Positions 1 to 11,229 of a stretch of DNA of 64,000 nt are shown in pieces. Numbering within the stretch: position 1 is the stretch's first letter; every line of letters begins with the position of its first letter. Both the position numbers and the translations under genes were made by a program. The notes below the pieces were generated by a model. It did no database searches. It was given only the letters and a program-made list of their open reading frames with translations, and was not told where the DNA came from. The stretch is from Anastrepha obliqua (taxonomy: Eukaryota; Arthropoda; Insecta; Diptera; Tephritidae): the NCBI RefSeq assembly GCF_027943255.1, contig NC_072895.1, positions 36,802,001 to 36,866,000 of the forward strand, given 5' to 3'.

Positions 1-1
1 G

Positions 2-385
2 AGGATACTGTTTTTCTGGGGTTTCGAGGTGTCAATAAATAATGCTTATGTTTTGTGCAAAGCATCTGCGAACACCAATAATAACGTTTCCCACAAACAA
101 TTTAGAGAGAACCTTTTGCTTGATCTTGTGGGGAACATCCGAATGGCAGTAAAACGTGGAGTACCGTCATCTACCAACAATGAACAACTGCTGAATGGGA
201 TATTGGATATCATTACACTGCATCCCCAGCGTAAACATAAGGATTGTGTAGTTTGTTCCAATCGAAAAGTTCCAGGTGGCAGGAAAGAAACTTCTTATAT
301 ATGCGAAACATGCGACAGGCAACCGGGATTGCATGTTGGAGAATGTCTTAAACGTTATCATACGATGGTTAATTATAAACTGTAA
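2..385 (+). pseudogene. piggyBac-like transposase, C-terminal end (cut by window edge)
   Basis: The reading frame is open from base 2 and ends at a stop at 383-385, so the true start lies outside the window. Counting from the GTG at 29, residues 73-111 form a cysteine-rich cluster: C73-x2-C76, C92-x2-C95, H102, C106 and H111, with the ending KRYHT. That layout is typical of the C-terminal zinc-binding domain of piggyBac-family (DDE_Tnp_1_7) transposases, which binds the element's terminal repeats. The segment just before it (FFWGFEVSINNAYVL) fits the end of the catalytic domain. The catalytic aspartates are outside the window, so I cannot say whether the full gene is intact. A Tc1-like repeat begins 24 bases after the stop. 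Confidence 0.75.
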
Positions 386-408
386 ACAATAAAAAAAATG
401 TTTATATA

Positions 409-1055
409 CAGTTGCGGACAAAACTCTACGTACAATCACTTTTTTCTTAATTTCTCCCGATGTAAAGCATTTAAAAGAAATGTAATGCTGCGGTTTTGTT
501 TAAGTCTAATTATATAACAAATGTAAAAAAAAAATGTTTTTTCAGTATTTACTTTAAAAGTTATTCACGAAAAACCAAAAAAAGGCACTGACAAAAATGT
601 ACATACGAACTTAGAAAATAAGAATCATCTACGAAAACTGATTAAAGTTGTGGAAATCAACATTTTGTTGGGCCACCAGCTGCGTCGATGACTGCTTGCA
701 AACGTCTGGGCATTGAAGCTGCTAAATTTTCAAGCTCCTCCAGTAATAGAGTGCTTTCGAATCTTTCGCTCCAAAATTTCCCAAACATGCTGAATAATTT
801 TAACTCCGGGCTTTGTGGAGGGGAATATAGCTGCCGTGGAGCATAATACAGCAGCCAGTCCTTGACGATTTGCGCAGTATGCATCGGGTCATTATCTTGC
901 TGGATGATCCAGCTCGAGCCTAGGCCTAGTTTGTCCACGGATGGCATCAGGTTTTGTTCCAAAATGGTCTTGTATTGAAACCGATCCATATTTCTTTCAA
1001 TGAAAACGAGGTTTCCAACTCCTGTGGCTGCAGCTGCTTTCCAAATCATGATACT
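409..1055 (-). mobile_element. Truncated Tc1-like transposon, copy 1
   Basis: The left end begins CAGTTGCGGACAAAACTC directly after a TA at 407-408. The same end sequence occurs at 34860, where a fuller copy lies. Only the transposase C-terminal part survives; the match to the second copy stops at about 1052-1055, and no right inverted repeat follows. The strand given is that of the transposase. This is a relic of a DNA transposon that moved by cut-and-paste into TA dinucleotides. Confidence 0.8.
657..1049 (-). pseudogene. Tc1-like transposase, C-terminal fragment
   Basis: The frame reads 130 residues. It contains QQDNDPMHTAQIVKDW, which holds the second catalytic aspartate of Tc1 transposases, and YSPPQSPEL, where family members normally continue into the third acidic residue (IEHVWD). 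After SPELKL the sequence no longer matches, so a frameshift has removed the third acidic residue. The N-terminal paired-type DNA-binding domain and the first aspartate are missing. Closest relative in this window: the copy at 34990-35972. Confidence 0.8.
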
Positions 1056-2030
1056 CTCTCCCTACGTTCGTGCTGAAAAGTTTTATAATTTTATTTTATA
1101 TACCCACTTATTTACATGGTATATACGCACTTACGAGTCCAGCTGGGTCCTGCTGGAACGAAACGGTGAAGAGCGTTCGGTCCGCAAAGGGTTAATTTTA
1201 TATTTTTCAATGCATTTTGTTTTGTTTTCTGTAGATACATAGACAGACTCCCTTTTTATTGTTTAAATTTGATTCCTTGATTTTGAGTCAGATTTATATT
1301 TTCCCAGGGGCTGACGCATGTTAAAATTAAAAAAAAATCTATCAGCTTCTACCAAAGAATGTAAATATCATGCTAGTGTGTGGTGAATCCTCGGCTACCA
1401 TGGTCAACTCTTGGCTATTGCAACAAATTTACGGGTAATCACTATGGTAAATTTCTGCTGGTGGATTTACTTAAGATTTCGTGCTCGTGTCCCATAAAAG
1501 TGCTTTATACATTTTTTTTTTACAGCAAAGGCATGAACCGCAAATTATAAATATTTGATGCTTATGCGCCACCTAGTGGAGAGTAGCAATGAAATGAGTA
1601 GCTCAATAATACGGATAATTTTATGCTGGTTTAGATGCTTGCTTTTAGCTGTATTTTTCTATGATTTTACAAACAACTCTCCACGTTTTATTATATACTT
1701 CAAATTACTGATTTTTACTATAAATATTCCTATAAATTTGTATTAGTTTTAGTTTTTTATATTTAAATTGTAAATAAATAAATAAATTTCCTATAAATTT
1801 AAAATAATAAGTTGCATGCAAGTTATGCGAAAGAAAAAGGAAGAGTTGTATAGTTTGTTGCTTGCAATACTTTAATGTCATGCGATTTATTGAGGAATAG
1901 TTGATATATAAAACCGCTTACTCCACCCCACACCCTTGTTAAATCTCACAGAATGTATGAGTAAAAAATCAATTAGCTTTTTCCTGCTTGTTTTGATCGC
2001 TTATCTTTTATTTGGGATTATTTTTATGAC
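1056..2030. other. Unassigned stretch
   Basis: I see no convincing gene. Bases 1774-1790 hold (AAAT)4, the kind of tail left by a non-LTR retrotransposon, but no coding match precedes it. A short open frame at 1555-1746 has no recognisable domain. Confidence 0.4.
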
Positions 2031-2033
2031 ATA

Positions 2034-2039
2034 TTTATT
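2034..2039 (-). terminator. Candidate polyadenylation signal
   Basis: AATAAA on the minus strand, about 85 bases after the stop of the small peptide frame at 2124-2330. It completes a TATA box, frame, poly(A) signal order. Confidence 0.3.
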
Positions 2040-2123
2040 AACTAATTAAACTTAAGTTTAGCACTACTTTTAACTTGACTTTAAGAGTACAAAAACACAT
2101 CACAGATTTAACGGTGTAGCACC

Positions 2124-2330
2124 TCATTTGGATAAGTTCCTGCGTGGATGATAATATTTAGGTCCGTAAATGAAATAAAACACATTTAAATCCAGATGGG
2201 AATCAGAAACCGCTTCTGCGCCAACGCATCGAGTCAGGATTAACCAGTCCACTGTGACGAAAATGACAATCCAAACTGGCAAAACTTGTGAACTCAACAC
2301 TCCGGCTACTTTTCGTAAAAAATTTCGCAT
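2124..2330 (-). CDS. Candidate small secreted peptide (68 residues)
   Basis: The frame starts at an ATG (2330) preceded by CCGAAAA, a good insect start context; an upstream in-frame ATG at 2372 is possible but weaker. The N-terminus has basic residues (R2, R6, K7) followed by a long hydrophobic run VLPVWIVIFVTVDWLIL and a likely signal-peptidase site after CVGA. That would leave a tail of about 30 residues, rich in Tyr and basic residues at its end (KYYHPRRN). A minus-strand TATAAAG lies about 80 bases upstream and AATAAA about 85 bases downstream. I do not recognise the peptide. It could be a secreted peptide, a single-pass membrane protein or a chance frame; transcript or homology evidence is absent. 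Confidence 0.35.
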   Translation of the reverse strand: MRNFLRKVAGVLSSQVLPVWIVIFVTVDWLILTRCVGAEAVSDSHLDLNVFYFIYGPKYYHPRRNLSK

Positions 2331-2406
2331 TTTTCGGTAGCTGTGCTGGTGATTTGTCTTAAAAAACGACAATTGAAACTAATTGAAATTCAGAACGGAC
2401 TTCAGG

Positions 2407-2413
2407 CTTTATA
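2407..2413 (-). promoter_or_regulatory. Candidate TATA box
   Basis: TATAAAG on the minus strand, about 80 bases upstream of the ATG at 2330. This would place transcription start near 2380 with a short 5' leader. Confidence 0.3.
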
Positions 2414-2419
2414 TTACTG

Positions 2420-3534
2420 GTACTGGCGTATGTACCAGCAAATGTGTGTGGATATTTACGTTTGCTGATATTCCAAGCAGGCGGATTCTTCGGCCAAAAG
2501 CGAAATATTTTCATACATATAAACACACTTACATATACATATATGTATGTATGTACATATACACCTTCAAACATGTAAATTTGTAGATTTAGCAAAACAA
2601 AACTTTAATAAGCCCAATATATGTACATGTGTATGTGTGTATATATGTATGTATGTGTGTGACGTCTTTTACTGCGCGCGAAGGTACAATTACCAATCCA
2701 TCTATGGCCAGCGTTATTTTTCCTTCAATATTTAGCAATTCGGTGCGCTTTTAAAATGCTTGACAAAATAATGGGTGGATTATCGAAAGCAACGAAGCTT
2801 GCTTGCCAGAAAATGTCGTGCATTCGTCATAGGGACAAAATTTTGCCTGCAACTTAACACTTGCATTTTATTATTTAATAAATAAAACTTAATAAGCTAT
2901 AAAACTGCGTAACAAATCTTTCTAGAGTTTCGAATTGAGAGCACTGAAGCGGGAATGAAAAGTTTGTGGTATTTCTAAACTTTTTGCAGAAAATCGAATT
3001 TATTTAAATTAATTATTTAATTGATATTTTAATTAATTATTATTTTTTATATAATTTATTTTTATACGCAAATAATGAGCATTCCAAAAAAAAGTGGAAA
3101 TTGGTTAAAATGTTTTTGTGCTAACGTTTTGGAAAGTGGGAAGTGAAAACTTTTACACATTCGAAAAAATTGCATACATTGAACTTAGGTATAACTCTTT
3201 TGAAGCATGACAAATTATTTTATGTAAGTTTTCCTCAAGTGTTTCATTTCGAAATTGTTTAAACTTTTACGGTTCTAAGCCATAGGTGGTTAAAGTATGG
3301 ACTGGTGAAAGCCCGCGCTGAACGAGTATTGCTAAAATACTGATGCAGATGTAGGCCTAAGAGATTTCCTTCCACAAATCTGGACATTTTCTGTGCTTAT
3401 TTTCGGGTGAGTAACGCTTGACGCCTAAAAATCATTTCTTAAAAAAAAATATATATTATAAAAAAAACATATCTTAATTTTCGCGAGTTCTTTGCACTGT
3501 TCTCAGGCCAAAGGCCAGATTCTTTTATGAAATA
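2420..3534. other. Gene-free stretch with (ATGT)n microsatellite
   Basis: Bases 2528-2665 hold interrupted ATGT/ACAT and TATATG repeats. The rest is AT-rich with no gene I can support; frames in the repeat area are shadows of the microsatellite. Confidence 0.5.
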
Positions 3535-4069
3535 AAAGGTTTTCCAATAACATCGCTATCGAGATATGATTAACGATTTTTTATGACCGAAATTGGGTGG
3601 TATTGATCTGGGCAACGTTTATTTTCAACAAGACGGCGCTACGTGCCACACAAGCAACGGAACCATTGATCTTTTACGGTAAAAGTTTCCGGACCGTGTA
3701 GTCTCTCGAAGAGGTGATCATAATTGGCCACCGAGATCTTGTGATTTAACACCTTGTGACTTTTTTCTTTGGGGCCACGTGAAAGAGAAGGTCTACGCCA
3801 ACAGCCCAGGCTCGATTCAGGACCTCAATGATGGAATTCGTGAGGCTATCGAGGTCATAGGGCAGCCACTTTGCAATTCGGTTATGGAAAATTTCATGAA
3901 AAAGATATTGTCCTGTAAGTGTGGTCGTGGCAGTCATTTGCCTGATGTTCTTTTCAACTATTAACGGCATACCTTCCTCTTTATAATGAAATAAACATCC
4001 GATCATTTATATTAAAAAATAGCATTTTTCTTTGAATATCAAAATAACACCTTTTATTGGAGAACCCTT
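3535..4069 (+). mobile_element. Internally deleted mariner-type element (CDLTPCDFFLW family)
   Basis: The ends are inverted repeats: AAAGGTTTTCCAATAA at the left and TTATTGGAGAACCCTTT at the right, next to TA. The left end joins almost directly to the C-terminal half of a mariner-type transposase. The reading includes FQQDGATCHTSNGTIDLLR (second catalytic Asp), then RSCDLTPCDFFLWGHVKEK (third Asp) and a C-terminal stretch to a stop near 3964. The spacing between these aspartates is longer than in classical DD34D mariners and resembles the DD41D (rosa-like) group. One frame break separates the two parts. The DNA-binding half is gone, so this is a non-autonomous relic. A second family member lies at 23130-23986. 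Confidence 0.8.
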
Positions 4070-4077
4070 TATTTAAA

Positions 4078-4250
4078 ATAAAAATGTCTTTGATGTTGTT
4101 CCACAAATGGAGAGACCTACAGTTTTTAGGCCTTCTCCAAATGGCAGATATTTTTTATGAGAATCTTTTTCATGGCAGAAATACACTCCGAGGCTTGCCA
4201 TTGCCTGCCGAGTGGCGACCGTTATTAGAAAACAACTTTTTTTTCATTTT
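4078..4250 (-). repeat. SINE fragment, copy 3 (body only)
   Basis: Read on the minus strand, the sequence contains CTCGGCAGGCAATGGCAAG, then GTGTATTTCTGCCATGAAAA and ACTGTAGGTCTCTCCATTTG, in the same order as the SINE bodies at 7738-8040 and 31541-31785. The tRNA-like head is missing here. It sits between two deleted mariner elements. Confidence 0.7.
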
Positions 4251-4344
4251 GGTGTTTATGAAATATTTAGTTTCTCAAATTTTCGACTTGGGGTTAAGGG
4301 TTGCAAAGTTGGCTTTAAATCTTCTCAAAAATCACGCTTGCATA

Positions 4345-4885
4345 GGGTTATTCAATAGCTGCGCTTCAACTTTTTTCCGATAGGGAGGGTGAACGACGCA
4401 ATATTTTTTATTTTTCCCTTGTCATTTGTAAACTTCATTAGTATACATTTCATCATGGAACGCTACACACTTGAGCAACGATTGCAAATCGTGCAAATTT
4501 TTTATGAAAATAATCGTTCTGTTGCTGCTACTTTAAGAGCATTACGCCCATTTTACGGTCCATTTAACAAGCCGTCCCGTTTTGGGGTTATGTGAAGTCA
4601 TTGGTCTACAGTAACAAGCCGGCGACGATTTGTGAGCTCAGAGCCAATATTGAACGCGAAATTGCTGGAATTTCGGCCGATTTATGCAAAAGAGTGGTCG
4701 AAAATTGGGTTCAACGATTGGACTTCGTAAAACGTGCACGCGGTGGTCATGCAAAAGAAATCGAATTTCATACTTAAATGTATATGTTCAAACTCGATAA
4801 TAAAAAAAAATTAGTTAAAAAAGTCAAACCGTTTGTGTTTTATTCAAAAAACTTCAAAAGTTGAAGCGCTCTTACTGAAAAACCC
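4345..4885 (+). mobile_element. Internally deleted mariner-type element (MERYTLEQRLQ family)
   Basis: The left end GGGTTATTCAATAGCTGCG and the inverted right end GGGTTTTTCAGTAAGAGCG are both flanked by TA. An intact N-terminus begins at 4455 (MERYTLEQRLQIVQIFYENN, helix-turn-helix region). It jumps after ALRPFYGPFNKPS to the C-terminus FWGYVKSLVYSNKPATI, ending at the stop near 4777. All three catalytic aspartates have been deleted, so mobility would need transposase from elsewhere. Different deletion endpoints from the neighbour at 3535-4069 show the two arose separately. Confidence 0.8.
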
Positions 4886-4897
4886 TATATATGTATA

Positions 4898-7740
4898 CAG
4901 TGAAGGACTTAAGTCTACATACAGCAGCATATTTTCTTATTTCCCAGAAGGTGTACAATGATCAAAAAAAAAATTTGATGCAGTTTTTTTGGGAATTCAT
5001 ATTTATGTATAAATTTATAAAAATTAAATTATTTCTTGCTTTATAACAAAAAAATGAATTAAACAACAAAAAAGCGGTGTGACAAAAGTCTGCATGCAGT
5101 TCAATTAGCTCAAGAACAAAAAAAAATTTCATTTTAAAAATAGATTTTTTTAATACTTTTAGTATTTAGTGGGTTCATCACCGTCCACTACTTAAAGGCG
5201 TCGTGGAATTGATCCAACTAGTTGGTTAAGCTCTTTTTACGTTATTTCGTTCCATGCCTCCATCTACTCTTTTGTAGCGATTTTCCGTCAGTTACTATAC
5301 TTTGTCGAATTTTTCTCTCTAAAAGCTCTCTATGGGACTTAAATCCGGACTCTGTGACGCTGTACTTAGTTGGCTGAGTGCGTGTCTCGGTAAGAGCCAT
5401 TATTTGACAATTAGTGCAATATGTTTAGGGTCATTGCCTTGTTGGGGAACCCAACCTTGCCCAAGACGCAAGCATTCGACTGATGACCTCAAATGTTGTG
5501 TCAATATGTTTTTAAATTTATATTTATCCATTATACCTACAATAAAGGTCATCTTTCCAACCCCAGATGCGGCTATAGCTTCCCAAACCGTTACGCTACC
5601 TCCGCCGTGCTTGACAGTAGGTATCAATTTTTTCATTTCCATATTATTTAACATGCATGTTCCGCTTCGTTCCGTAAATGTTTTAAATAGTTCATGTTCT
5701 TGGTACAACTTCGAGTTCCAAGTTCGAGCTGCCATTAGAAAACGCAACAAGTACTCGTATTATGCTAAGTGGGGAAAAAACTTGACGGATACTTCTTGGC
5801 GCCAGTACAAGGAAATCCGAAGAGAGTTGACTCTACTTTGTTTACTTGACTTTTCTAAAGCATTTGACTCAGTGAATCACAAATTGTTATGTTTGAAGCT
5901 TAAACACTATTTCGGCTTCAAAGACAGTGCGGTGAAGCTCATGGCCAGCTACCTGGGTGGCAGAACGCACAAGGTCAAGGTATTCCGCAAGTCCAGTCAG
6001 TCTTTTTGTCAATGATGTTTTTGCCGTTTGTCAGTATGTGAATGTCCATGCGTATGCTGATGATATACAATTGTACTTGTCCAGTCGTATTGGTCTCTTT
6101 GAAGATCTATGTTTCAAATTAAACTGTGATTTGTCTGCTATTTCTGTTTGGGCTAATGAAAACTCTTTATGTTTGAACGCGTCAAAGTCATATGTCTTAC
6201 TTATATGTAATAGTGTGGTGTATGTTGATGATATCCCTAAACTGTGGATAGGCACTAGTTCCTTTCCCTTTACGGATAAGGTAAAAGATCTGGGGGTTAT
6301 TCTTAACACAAAACTTACCTGTGCTGACCATATAAATAGGGTTGTGGGGAATATTTATGCTACATTGCGTAAGCTGAGAGTCTCTGCAACATTCACGCCA
6401 GAGGAAACTAGGCGCAAATTAGTTCTCCAGCTAATTATGCCCCTCATTACCTACTCTGAGGTGGGACACAGCAAACTTGACTCCACATCCTGCCATAAAC
6501 TTAATGTGGCATTTAATAATGCCACGCGATATGTATATGGGATTGGTAGATATGATCATATGTATGTATATGTATCTGCCTGGTTACTGGGCTGTTGCCT
6601 TAACAGTTATTTGTCTGCTAGAAATTGCATATTTATGTGCAAACTTACATTACAGAAAAGTTAATACCAGTAAGATCTCGCAGACACAACAAACTCATCG
6701 TTCCAACATTTAATTACCTAGCATCATCTAGATTATTCTTCAATAACGCTGTTAAAGTGTGGAACTCATTACACGACACTGTGAAGGCTGGACTTAACAG
6801 ATTTAACTACAGGGCACAAGTCTGTAATTACTTTAAAAGTGTTTGATTGCATTGAATTAGGGCAATAAATTTCTCTCCATATTTTCTAATAGCTACTTTT
6901 GTTTTTTCTTTTCTAAATTCCTGTTTTCTTTTCCTACTGCCAAAACTTTATCTTCTTTTTACTTTTATAGTTAAGTTACATAAATTGGATTGATTTATTA
7001 ATGAACTAGTGGATAAATTTAGACTAAGTAACTTTCATGCTAAAATCATTCTAGTTGTACGAGAATATACTAATGTTGAAGTACTATTAAAAGACCTCAG
7101 TCTTACTTTGTACTATTGATATAAATAAATAAATAAATAAAATATCCGCATTTCTTCTCCTCCATGGTTTAGCCCGGCCATCACTTCCAAATATATTGAA
7201 CTTTGATTCATTAGTAAAATAAACTTTGGACTTGTCCATGACCCTTGTCATTACGTGCCCGTGCAAACTCCAGCCGAAGGCGTCGGTTTTTCATGAAATC
7301 AGATAATTTTTACACGGTGTCCTGCTGAAATATCCGCTATAATTGAGATATATTTTAATAGTTCCTGGATGTTCCAAATGTTTACACCGGCCGGGTCGCT
7401 TTTTATTTTCACACGTATTTTTTTCTTTTTTTTTGCTCTTGGTGGTTCTTAACAACTTTACGTAGCGTCGCTCGAATTAAATTTGCCAATTTTGCAATTT
7501 CACCGTATGTTTTATTTTCCTTTCTGTGCTTAACCACAAATTTCCTTAAATCGAAAGATATTTCTTTTCTCGGGCTCAATATTTTATCCACTTGACAAGC
7601 CCAGCGACAAACTACGAAATAAACAATCACAAGCATACAATAGCAGCGACGATTTGTCAACTGAAAGTTTCGAATAACGACACTTTGCAGCTATTTGTTC
7701 AATGCTTACTTTGCTTGAGTGAACCAGACATATGAATATA
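4898..7740 (-). mobile_element. Tc1-like transposon, copy 3, split by a LINE
   Basis: The left terminal repeat CAGTGAAGGACTTAAGTCTA starts after TA at 4896-4897. The transposase runs on the minus strand: N-terminus at about 7660-7409 (KILSPRKEISFDLRKFV helix-turn-helix region), the FTNESKFNIFGSDGR block with the first catalytic Asp near 7210, then the LINE at 5751-7141, then IPTVKHGGGSVTVWEA and QQGNDPKHIALIVK at 5750-5400. The second catalytic Asp, normally in QQDND, reads QQGND here. Several frame breaks are present. The right inverted repeat is not seen; a SINE occupies its place. Confidence 0.8.
5751..7141 (+). mobile_element. 5'-truncated LINE (CR1/Jockey-like) inside the Tc1 element
   Basis: Starts abruptly with a pre-RT segment (KRNKYSYYAKWGK), then jumps by internal deletion to reverse transcriptase LLDFSKAFDSVNHKL and KLMASYLGGRTHKV. 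A frameshift near 5990-6010 leads to the catalytic YADD box (VHAYADDIQLYLSS) around 6050, then the thumb region (VKDLGVILNTKLTCADH) and a C-terminus ending near 6846. The 3' end is (AAAT)n at 7115-7141. The element encoded the enzyme for target-primed reverse transcription; this copy is dead. Clade assignment is from overall look only. Confidence 0.8.
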
Positions 7741-8040
7741 TCCACTGAATTTTCGGCGAATAGTCGGTGCGTGACTACCGTTTGTAGGTGCACAGGTTCG
7801 AGTCCCCGGGCACGAAACACTAATTGATAGAAAAAGTTTTTTCGAATGGCAGTTGCGTCTCGGCAGGCAATAACAAACCGTCGAGTGTATTTCTGCCATG
7901 AAAAAGTTCCTCATAAAAACCATTTGGAGTTGGCTTAAAACTGTAGGTTCCTCCGTTTTGGGGAAAACATCAAGTCGCACACCACAAATTGCAGGAGGAG
8001 CTCAGCTAAACTCCAAATAAAGGGTGTGAGCGCTAATTAT
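7738..8040 (+). repeat. tRNA-derived SINE, copy 1
   Basis: The head resembles a tRNA: an A-box-like GGCGAATAGTCGG at 7752-7764 and a clear B box GGTTCGAGTCCC at 7795-7806, spaced as in RNA polymerase III promoters. The body (CTCGGCAGGCAATAACAAAC, TTCTGCCATGAAAAAGTTCC, CTGTAGGTTCCTCCG) is shared with 31541-31785 and 4078-4250. The end GAGCGCTAATTA resembles the RTE 3' end GCGCCAATTA near 26600. Not a functional tRNA gene: the acceptor arms do not pair over the full length. Confidence 0.75.
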
Positions 8041-8049
8041 ACGTAAATA

Positions 8050-8632
8050 TATACATACATATAAATATATTTATTTATGAATAAAGCGTACAATAATAAT
8101 TAAGGTTTCACATTAACCGCCGCTTAAAGAGGCCAGTCTAGTCCACTTAATTTCAAAAAAAAAAAAAAAAAAATCAAATCAACAATTGATTATACCTTAA
8201 TTAACGTCCGTGTCATGAATATGTACGTATGTATTTGTATTTATTTATATCTGCTACTTATACATATGTATGCATGTATGTATGTAGATGCCTATGTATG
8301 TATGTGCATGCGTATACAATATAAGTAAATATCATCTAATGATTGCTTCTTTGTATGAATATCCGTAATGGCCAGCTGAAATAATTGCCCACCTACACAC
8401 CTACATTACATTTTATTTCAAGCTATATTTTTGTGGCGGTAACACCACTCAACACTAAAAAATATCTAAGACACTCTACCAAACATTTATAAATGGGGTA
8501 TGAACCCAGTAGCTTAATTAGCTTATCTTTTCATAAAATTTCTTTAATAATGTAAATAATCAATAATTAATAAATACTGAAATATTTAATTATTTGTATT
8601 TATATTATACTTTTAGAAGTAACTTAATTCTA
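8050..8632. other. Gene-free stretch with (ATGT)n tract
   Basis: Contains a poly(A) tract at 8155-8173 and interrupted ATGT repeats at 8220-8310. No gene seen. Confidence 0.5.
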
Positions 8633-8636
8633 TTAA

Positions 8637-9486
8637 GGGGTTAGGGGTAGTCAGAAATTTCAAAAATTTTGTTTTTGTTTTGCATTTTCTTAAAGTATAA
8701 TATCTTTAAAATATTGTTTGAAAATTTAAAGTAAATCCGACAAATACTTTGTGAGTTATTCAACAATTAACAAAGGGCGCTCATGCGCTCCGGAGCGTTC
8801 GAGAGCAAGTAGCTGGATGCTGCACGTTTGAAAGTGGCAGATAAGCGCGCTAACGATAACGCTGGAGAAGGTAGAATGCTACGTAGGCAACAGCAAATCG
8901 ATATTTTGGAAGCTGCTATGACGACGGAAAAACTATTATCTGGCCCAGGAATAGATGACACAGTGTAAAGTGACAAAACTTTAAACGCGTTTTTCTCAAA
9001 ACTATGTATGTTTTTTGAACTGGTAATCACCGCTTAACTGGTAACTTAAAAACCGCTTGGTATATTTCAATAAAATTCATACTGCTTTTGAAGGACATAA
9101 AAGCTCGTGCCTGATCGAAGGATTTTTTTTTATTTGAAATATATTATATTTCCTCAGACCGCCATATTGTTAATTTTGAAGAAAAAGCATCGATCAGGCA
9201 CAATATTATCTATTAATGAAAATAGGTTCTCTTGTACGATTGATTTTAGATGAATCTCCAAGGACTTGTGATGATCAGCGCAAGGGACTTCTGGAGAAAC
9301 GAACTCCACACAAACAGCGATAACTTTTACAATTATTAATTTTTTTTTTTTGAAGTTTTGCTAAAGTCAAGTCGAAACATGAAATATTAATGCTATATTT
9401 TTATTTTTATAAAATAAAACAACTGATTCGCAAAAAAAAATGTTGAAAATCATAATTTTTTCGGGCCTCTGACTACCCCTAGCCCC
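8637..9486 (+). mobile_element. TTAA-flanked non-autonomous element 1, probably Kolobok-derived
   Basis: Flanked by TTAA at 8633-8636 and 9487-9490, with inverted ends GGGGTTAGGGGTAGTCAGA and GGGGCTAGGGGTAGTCAGA (one mismatch). Inside, 8813-8968 is a coding-like remnant: 51 codons with RLKVADKRANDNAGEGRMLR and ending SGPGIDDTV. The TTAA duplication and this basic, charge-rich C-terminus ending in a GPG/GAG box resemble Kolobok transposases. A block around CGCGTTTTTCTCAAAACTA is shared with elements 2 and 3. The rest of any transposase is deleted. Confidence 0.65.
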
Positions 9487-9490
9487 TTAA

Positions 9491-9659
9491 GTATAATGAA
9501 TACAAAGTTATTACATAATTTTCCCTATCAAATTAACTCTTTTAGTTAGACAATTCCTTAAAGGCAAATAACTTAGGTGCGCAACTAAGTCAATAGATGC
9601 CGCCAGCAGTGTGTGCTAGTCGATTCTAACATAACCTAAATGTCATAAACCAAGCTTAG
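9491..9659. other. Short unassigned spacer
   Basis: Nothing recognised between the TTAA element and the mariner remnant. Confidence 0.4.
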
Positions 9660-10108
9660 ACATGTGGTAAACAAACTGCTTCGACACATTAGTGAGTTTG
9701 TTTTGGTATTATATACTTTCGGTTTTGTGAAAATAATCATCATTTGCGGGAAGTGTTGATTTTCCTCTTTCATTCGAAAAAGACGGCGGCTGAAGCGCAT
9801 CGAGAGCTAAAAAAAGTTTATGGAGATGCTGTTTTAAGTGAAACAACGGGCCGAGATTAGTTCCGTCGTTTCAAAGACGGTGATTGACGAATGTTGACAA
9901 CCGTCCGCGTGAAGACAGGCCAAGAACCTTCGAAGACGCTAAATTGGAGGCATTGCTCATTGAGGATCCGTGTCCATTTCCAAGCGATTGCATGCTTTGG
10001 GAATGATTCAGAAACAGGGGACTTGGGTTCCTTATGAGTTAAAACCAAGGGATGTTGAACGTAGTTTTTTCGCCTGTGAACAAAAGGACGGGTTTTCTTC
10101 ATCGCATC
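9660..10108 (+). pseudogene. Decayed mariner transposase, N-terminal half
   Basis: Readable blocks in shifting frames are FHSKKTAAEAHRELKKVYGD (helix-turn-helix region), an acidic linker, then ISKRLHALGMIQKQGTWVPY and ELKPRDVERSFFACEQ. The last blocks closely parallel the intact mariner at 36283-37329 (ISKRLKAMGMIRKVGHWVPY). At least two frameshifts, a stop and an internal deletion are present. The readable mariner ends at about FLHRIV (10108), where LINE sequence takes over, so the catalytic domain is absent. Confidence 0.75.
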
Positions 10109-11076
10109 GTGTGGAGACTTCTTTGAAAGAAAATGTCAAATACCTAGGATTCATATTAGACAGGAAACTCACTTGGAAATTTAATATTGAGGAAAGAGTA
10201 AAGAAGTCCAACGTTGCATTATATAGGTACTTGCAAAAAAGCGGTCGGTATCAAATGGGGACTAACTCCTCGTGTTACGCACTTCCTCTAAAGTTCTATA
10301 GTTAGGCCAATCTTAACGTATGGAATACTTGTATGGTGGCCATTTGGCCAAAAGGCGAGCTACGCTAAAATCATGAGTAAGGTCCAAAGAACAGCTTTTT
10401 TATGCATCTCTGGCGCTTTAAAGACTACTCCAAACAAAGCGCTGGAAGTGCTAATCAATTCACCTGCCCTAAATCTGGTAGGGAAACAGGTGGCGCCACC
10501 TCGGCGCTCAGACTCAAAAGTATGCCGCTACGGAAAGACCGGTGGTTTGGCCCTTCTATTTTGCACTCTCTGAATAGTCACAAACAAGAAATAGACTACT
10601 CTATCCCTTGACTCACCTTTGAAAGGCTCTTCAAGCACCTTCTTCATGGTGAAGGGGGGAATTAAATTTTTATACAGATGGTTCCAAGTTAGACGATAAG
10701 GTTGGCTATGGAGTTTTCTCGAAGGAATTAGGACTGGAACTATCAGTTCGACTACCAGACTATTGCAGCGTCTATCAGGTAGAGGTTCTAGCTATAAAAG
10801 AAGTGGCTACATATCTAAATACGCACGCCGTAACAAAAACGACTATTCTCGGATAGGCAGGCGGCCATCAAATCAATGAACGCGGCTATACTAAGATAGA
10901 AGGTTGCGCAGGAATGCCGTGCGGCCCTAAATGATATTAGTGTTCAAGGTCAGCCTTATTTGGGTTCCGGGGCATGAAGATATTGAGGGAAACTGTCAGG
11001 CTGATGAGATAGCCAGAAAAGGTACTGGTCTTCAACTGCTCAATGATAAAAGTACTATTGGAATACCCATGACCAC

Positions 11077-11229
11077 TAGACCGGAGTGAAATACGTAAAT
11101 TTTTTCAAATCATATCGTAATAGCAGGGAAAAGTTGCTACATATCAATACAAATTCAGGAAAAAAAAGAAATTTCAAATCGGTTAATATCTTCCGTTCGC
11201 GCATTGCATTTAAAATTTACAAATTTTAT
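11077..11229. repeat. Left 153 bp terminal inverted repeat
   Basis: Reverse complement of 14423-14575, including an identical run of eight A after CAGG. The boundary is set where the two arms diverge after AAATTTTAT. Confidence 0.9.

Noticed and set aside
7752..7806. tRNA gene
   Set aside because: A and B boxes are present but the arms do not fold into a full cloverleaf, and the unit is attached to a repeated SINE body.
9970..10305. 111-residue fusion protein
   Set aside because: It is a chance read-through from mariner into LINE sequence.
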